This document shows, in pieces, positions 61,170-64,000 of a stretch of 64,000 nt of DNA; position 1 is the stretch's first letter, and every line of letters begins with the position of its first letter. Position numbers and translations under genes: made by a program. The notes under the pieces are model-generated. The model saw only the letters and a list, made by a program, of their open reading frames with translations, did not search any database and had not been told where the DNA came from. The DNA comes from Bromus sterilis (taxonomy: Eukaryota > Streptophyta > Magnoliopsida > Poales > Poaceae). Location of the stretch: assembly GCA_950022295.1 (NCBI GenBank), contig OX465595.1, positions 434,056,270 through 434,120,269 on the forward strand. Reading direction: 5' to 3'.

Positions 61170-62696
61170 GAACCACCGGAATATCTTCAAGGTCGGGAAG
61201 GGGAAGCACATTCAAAGAATGCATCTGGGTTCTTGTTCTTGGTGAGGAATAATCTATTGTCTGGCCTGAAGGATTTGTGAGTCTAACCGACTTGGCTTTA
61301 CAATCAAGAAAAGCATTTTGTCTTGATAACCAATCCATACCAAGGATGACATCAATGTCTGAAGACTTTAGGGCTATGAGTGAAGCAAGGAATACTAAAT
61401 GCTCAATTGCAATTTGATTGCCATGGCTTACTATATTAGTTTGCCACTTGGAACCAGGAGTTTGAATAATTATTGGGGTGAACATTTCATCAAAGGATAT
61501 CTCATGCCGAAGTGCATAACTCTCCGACATGAATGAGTGAGATGCTTCTGGATCGAAAAGGACAGAAGTGGGAACAAAATTGACTGGGAGCATACCAAGA
61601 ATGACGTCCGAAGTACCATCAGATTCCTCAGCTGAGATTTGGTTCACACGTCCAAGATTTGCGGAAGTAGATGGCTTGACGGTGGAGACCTTCGGGGGTG
61701 GCTTGGCACGAACATTGGGGTTCCCTTTGGCATGAGGTGGAGCATTCTGATTTATGGGGCACTCACGAGAATAGTGACCAGGCTGGCCACATCTGAAGCA
61801 GGCTCCAAAGACTGTGCGGGGAGCTGGGTTTTTAGGTGGAGCTGGATGGAACGGAGCTGGTGGACGAGGCGCCACAAAGGATGGCCTCGGTGGGTTGTTC
61901 TGGCAGAACATGCTATTGGGGATCAAGATCTTGCGCTTCTGAGGGCCTGAACTGGATGAACCATCATCTCTAGGGTGCTTGCGGGAATCCTCGGGAGTGA
62001 TCATATCCTCCGCCTTGATGGCCTTGTTGACAAGGATCTAGAATGTGGCGAAGTCATGGAGATTCAACTCGCAACGAAGTCCAGAATTGAGTCCCTTGCG
62101 TAACCTCTCTTTCTTCTTGGAGTCGGTGGAGACCTCCTCGGGAGCATAGAGGGCAAGGCGATTGAACTCCTGACTAAACTCGTCAATAGTCCTTCTGCCT
62201 TGGGTGAGGTTGCAGAACTCCTCACGCTTGCGGTCCATAAGACCCTTTGGAATGTGGTGCTCACGGAAAGCGTCACAGAACTCATTCCACTAAGTCAACT
62301 GTCCAGCTGGACGCATGTTCAGAAAGTTCTCCCACCAAGAGCTAGCTGCACCCTCGAGGTGGTAGGTGGCATAGTTGACCCTGTCACCATCTGCAACATG
62401 TCCAGAATGGAGCTTCCTCTCGACGCTGCGAACCAGTCATCGGAGTCAAGGGGCTCAGTGGAATAGCTGAAAACTGGGGGATGAAGCTGGATGACGTCAT
62501 TCAACGACACAAGATCATTCCGCTGCTGGGTAGTGTTCCGAGCAATGACCCCCAACAACTCATGAGAGTCCCTTCGGTTTCTTTCGACCTCCATGAGAAC
62601 TTGAGCCATCGTGGGTGAGGGTGGAAGATTGCCTTCCTCCGGATCATCCCCACGAGCTTGGGCACGACCAAGGTGGCCACGGGTTCCTTGAGACAT
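61170..62696 (-). pseudogene. G2 gag and protease, broken
   Basis: Gag probably starts at the ATG at 62696 (MSQGTRGH), after the leader. It shows the chromovirus gag core (WNEF, GLMDRKREEF, TIDEFSQEF) and a CX2CX4HX4C zinc knuckle (CFRCGQPGHYSREC, near 61790). The protease follows with SVLFDPEASHSF near 61550, where the family active site is DSGA, so the catalytic motif itself is altered. Lesions: a one-base frameshift near 62430, TAG at 62290-62292 and TAG at 62038-62040. Gag would coat the RNA and the protease would cut the polyprotein. Confidence 0.9.
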
Positions 62697-63136
62697 CCTG
62701 AAGGATAAGATCAATGTCAAAAGATGTTGAATGATTTTGCAAATGCATCAGATTATGAAGATAACTGGAATGACTCGGACATCATAACGGCTGTAATTGC
62801 AAGAGAAAACAATTTTCTTACAACATAGAAACAACACTTACATACGATGTAAGAAATCAGGAAGCACAACAACTCTAGAAGACTGAACACAACTTTCCTA
62901 CGGCTACAAGGAAGCAAACAACGAGATGTTCTAATCAGACAGAGGTGAGCCTAGTCCTATCTTCCCGTAGAACAAGATGAGGGTGACTCAGAACTCAGAA
63001 CGATGAGGGTAAGGAGAAAAATAAGCCTTACGTTGTTCTCTTATATACCCAGAGTAACTATATAACTATAGCAAGTTAGAATCAACTTCGGCCAAGGCTG
63101 ATAATCCTACAGTAAGTCCTGCTCTCATACCAAGTC
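62697..63136 (-). other. Leader and primer binding site of G2
   Basis: The primer site complement is GCTCTCATACCA (63121-63132), one base off the canonical GCTCTGATACCA. The leader is colinear with G1 47526-47920, including the TATATAAG complement at 63040-63047. Confidence 0.88.
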
Positions 63137-63855
63137 TGTCGGGACCCAGGGTTAGCGTATGCAAGTCCCGCTATGACATAGTCATATGGAGAGCTGAGAA
63201 CCGTACCCAGTTGTCTAAGCAGACAAGGCCAAGCACAGAACGTCCTCGGAAAGCATCGTACGTGAGGGGCATCCCATCCAGGCCGGATGATCAACTGATA
63301 TGGGTCCTCATCGTCCGCACACAAGTCTAAATGATATGGGTGATGAACTCCCATATTCACAAACAAGTCGCCTCAACCATACTATCGACTATCTCATAGC
63401 TCTTACATAGACTTACTCCAGCCCGATCACTTAGTCGGGGTCTAGGGCGGGCTCGATCATACAACAAAGTGTGCACGAGACAGAGTCTCGAACAATCGCA
63501 TCGCGATGCCCCAAGCTGCGCACATCTAAGGGCCACTTGGTGTATAAAAGATCGCCAGCCAGATCACAACTAAGGTCTCGAAAACCCATACAAAGACATG
63601 CATATTATAAACATACACGCATCACGCATGCCTTGTATGAACAGCAGGTATCATTGCAATTCTCTACAAAGTATACATTTTATTGATATCTCTCACAGAG
63701 TGCACACAGAGATCACAAGCATGTGATCCAACATTATAACAAACAAGCGGAAGAAAAGTAGGTCTGAGTACAGACAAGTTTAACAAATGGCTTAAGAAGC
63801 CTTTTTTAAACACAAGCCCTCCACGAGGGAACCAGTCGTCTGACTAGGACTACAC
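63137..63855 (-). repeat. 5' LTR of G2, partial
   Basis: Plus-strand start TGTCGGGACCC; aligned with 41885-42603. It is cut at 63855 by B2, whose left target duplication would be TACAC (63851-63855). Confidence 0.93.
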
Positions 63856-64000
63856 TGTTGGATATATGCTCTAGAGGCAAATAATATATGATTATTCCAA
63901 TATATCTAAGAAAGTTCATAACCAGTTTCATACCGTGCTAGAACTGTGTCAGTGAAACAATGTTGCAGGTGTGGTATAGAAACCCCCAGAGTTCCTAGTT
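63856..64000 (+). mobile_element. Start of a second B-family Copia LTR (B2)
   Basis: TGTTGGATATATGCTC and the next 145 bp match the B1 3' LTR start with about five differences. It runs off the window, so it may be a solo LTR or a whole element. Confidence 0.9.

Larger units (their letters stand above)
41885..63855 (-). mobile_element. Gypsy chromovirus G2, minus strand, gag-pol bearing, interrupted by G1
   Basis: 3' LTR in two pieces (41885-42731 and 55178-58242), interior 58243-63136, 5' LTR from 63137, cut by B2 at 63856. The interior codes in order for gag with zinc knuckle, protease, RT, RNase H, integrase and chromodomain, so it represents the complete layout of this family, though with several lesions. 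About 25 differences over 720 bp of aligned LTR (3.5%) make it older than G1, which sits inside it. Confidence 0.93.

Overview
The window looks like intergenic DNA of a grass of the wheat/barley tribe (Triticeae). It holds no host gene, tRNA or true rRNA locus. This assignment is inference from the repeats: Copia LTRs that open like those of the Angela/BARE group, an Athila-like element with the TGATACGT start known from Sabrina/WHAM-type elements, and a Cassandra TRIM. I cannot name the species. The labels A1, A2, B1, B2, G1-G4, S and X are mine; family names are given only as resemblances.

Every base can be assigned to one of eleven nested LTR retrotransposons. Left to right: A1 (Copia, 1-3870) sits in the 5' LTR of B1 (Copia, 3871-34135). 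B1 is interrupted by G3 (Gypsy chromovirus, minus strand, 8705-32571). G3 holds solo LTR X (10166-24961), X holds A2 (complete Copia, 11461-23890), and A2 holds solo Gypsy LTR G4 (14287-18371). The 3' LTR of B1 is broken by S (Athila-like Gypsy, minus, 34136-41884). S is broken by G2 (chromovirus, minus, 41885-63855). G2 is broken by G1 (chromovirus, plus, 42732-55172) and by another B-type LTR, B2 (63856 to the end). G1 carries a complete Cassandra TRIM (46082-46769). Perfect 5-bp target site duplications support A2 (AGTTC), G4 (TTAAG), G1 (ATACT) and Cassandra (CTCGA); X has an imperfect pair (ACCCA/ACCAA).

LTR divergence counted by eye gives an order that fits the nesting: B1 about 6.5%, G3 3-6%, G2 and S about 3.4%, G1 about 2.4%, Cassandra about 2.3%, A2 about 1.5%.

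No element is coding-intact. A1 keeps integrase C-terminus, RT and RNase H with stops and a frameshift. S keeps only a gag-like frame with two in-frame stops. G2 has gag, protease and pol with many lesions. G1 has RT, RNase H, integrase and chromodomain in one frame with a single stop, but no gag or protease, and G3 shares that gag-less layout. A2 and B1 have wholly decayed interiors. The most unusual observations are a roughly 52-bp tandem array grown from the RT active-site region in A2, the shared pol-only layout of G1 and G3, and a GC-rich promoter/exon-like block with a splice-donor consensus on the antisense strand of the 4.1-kb G LTRs. I found no evidence of a new host defence, metabolic or regulatory system.
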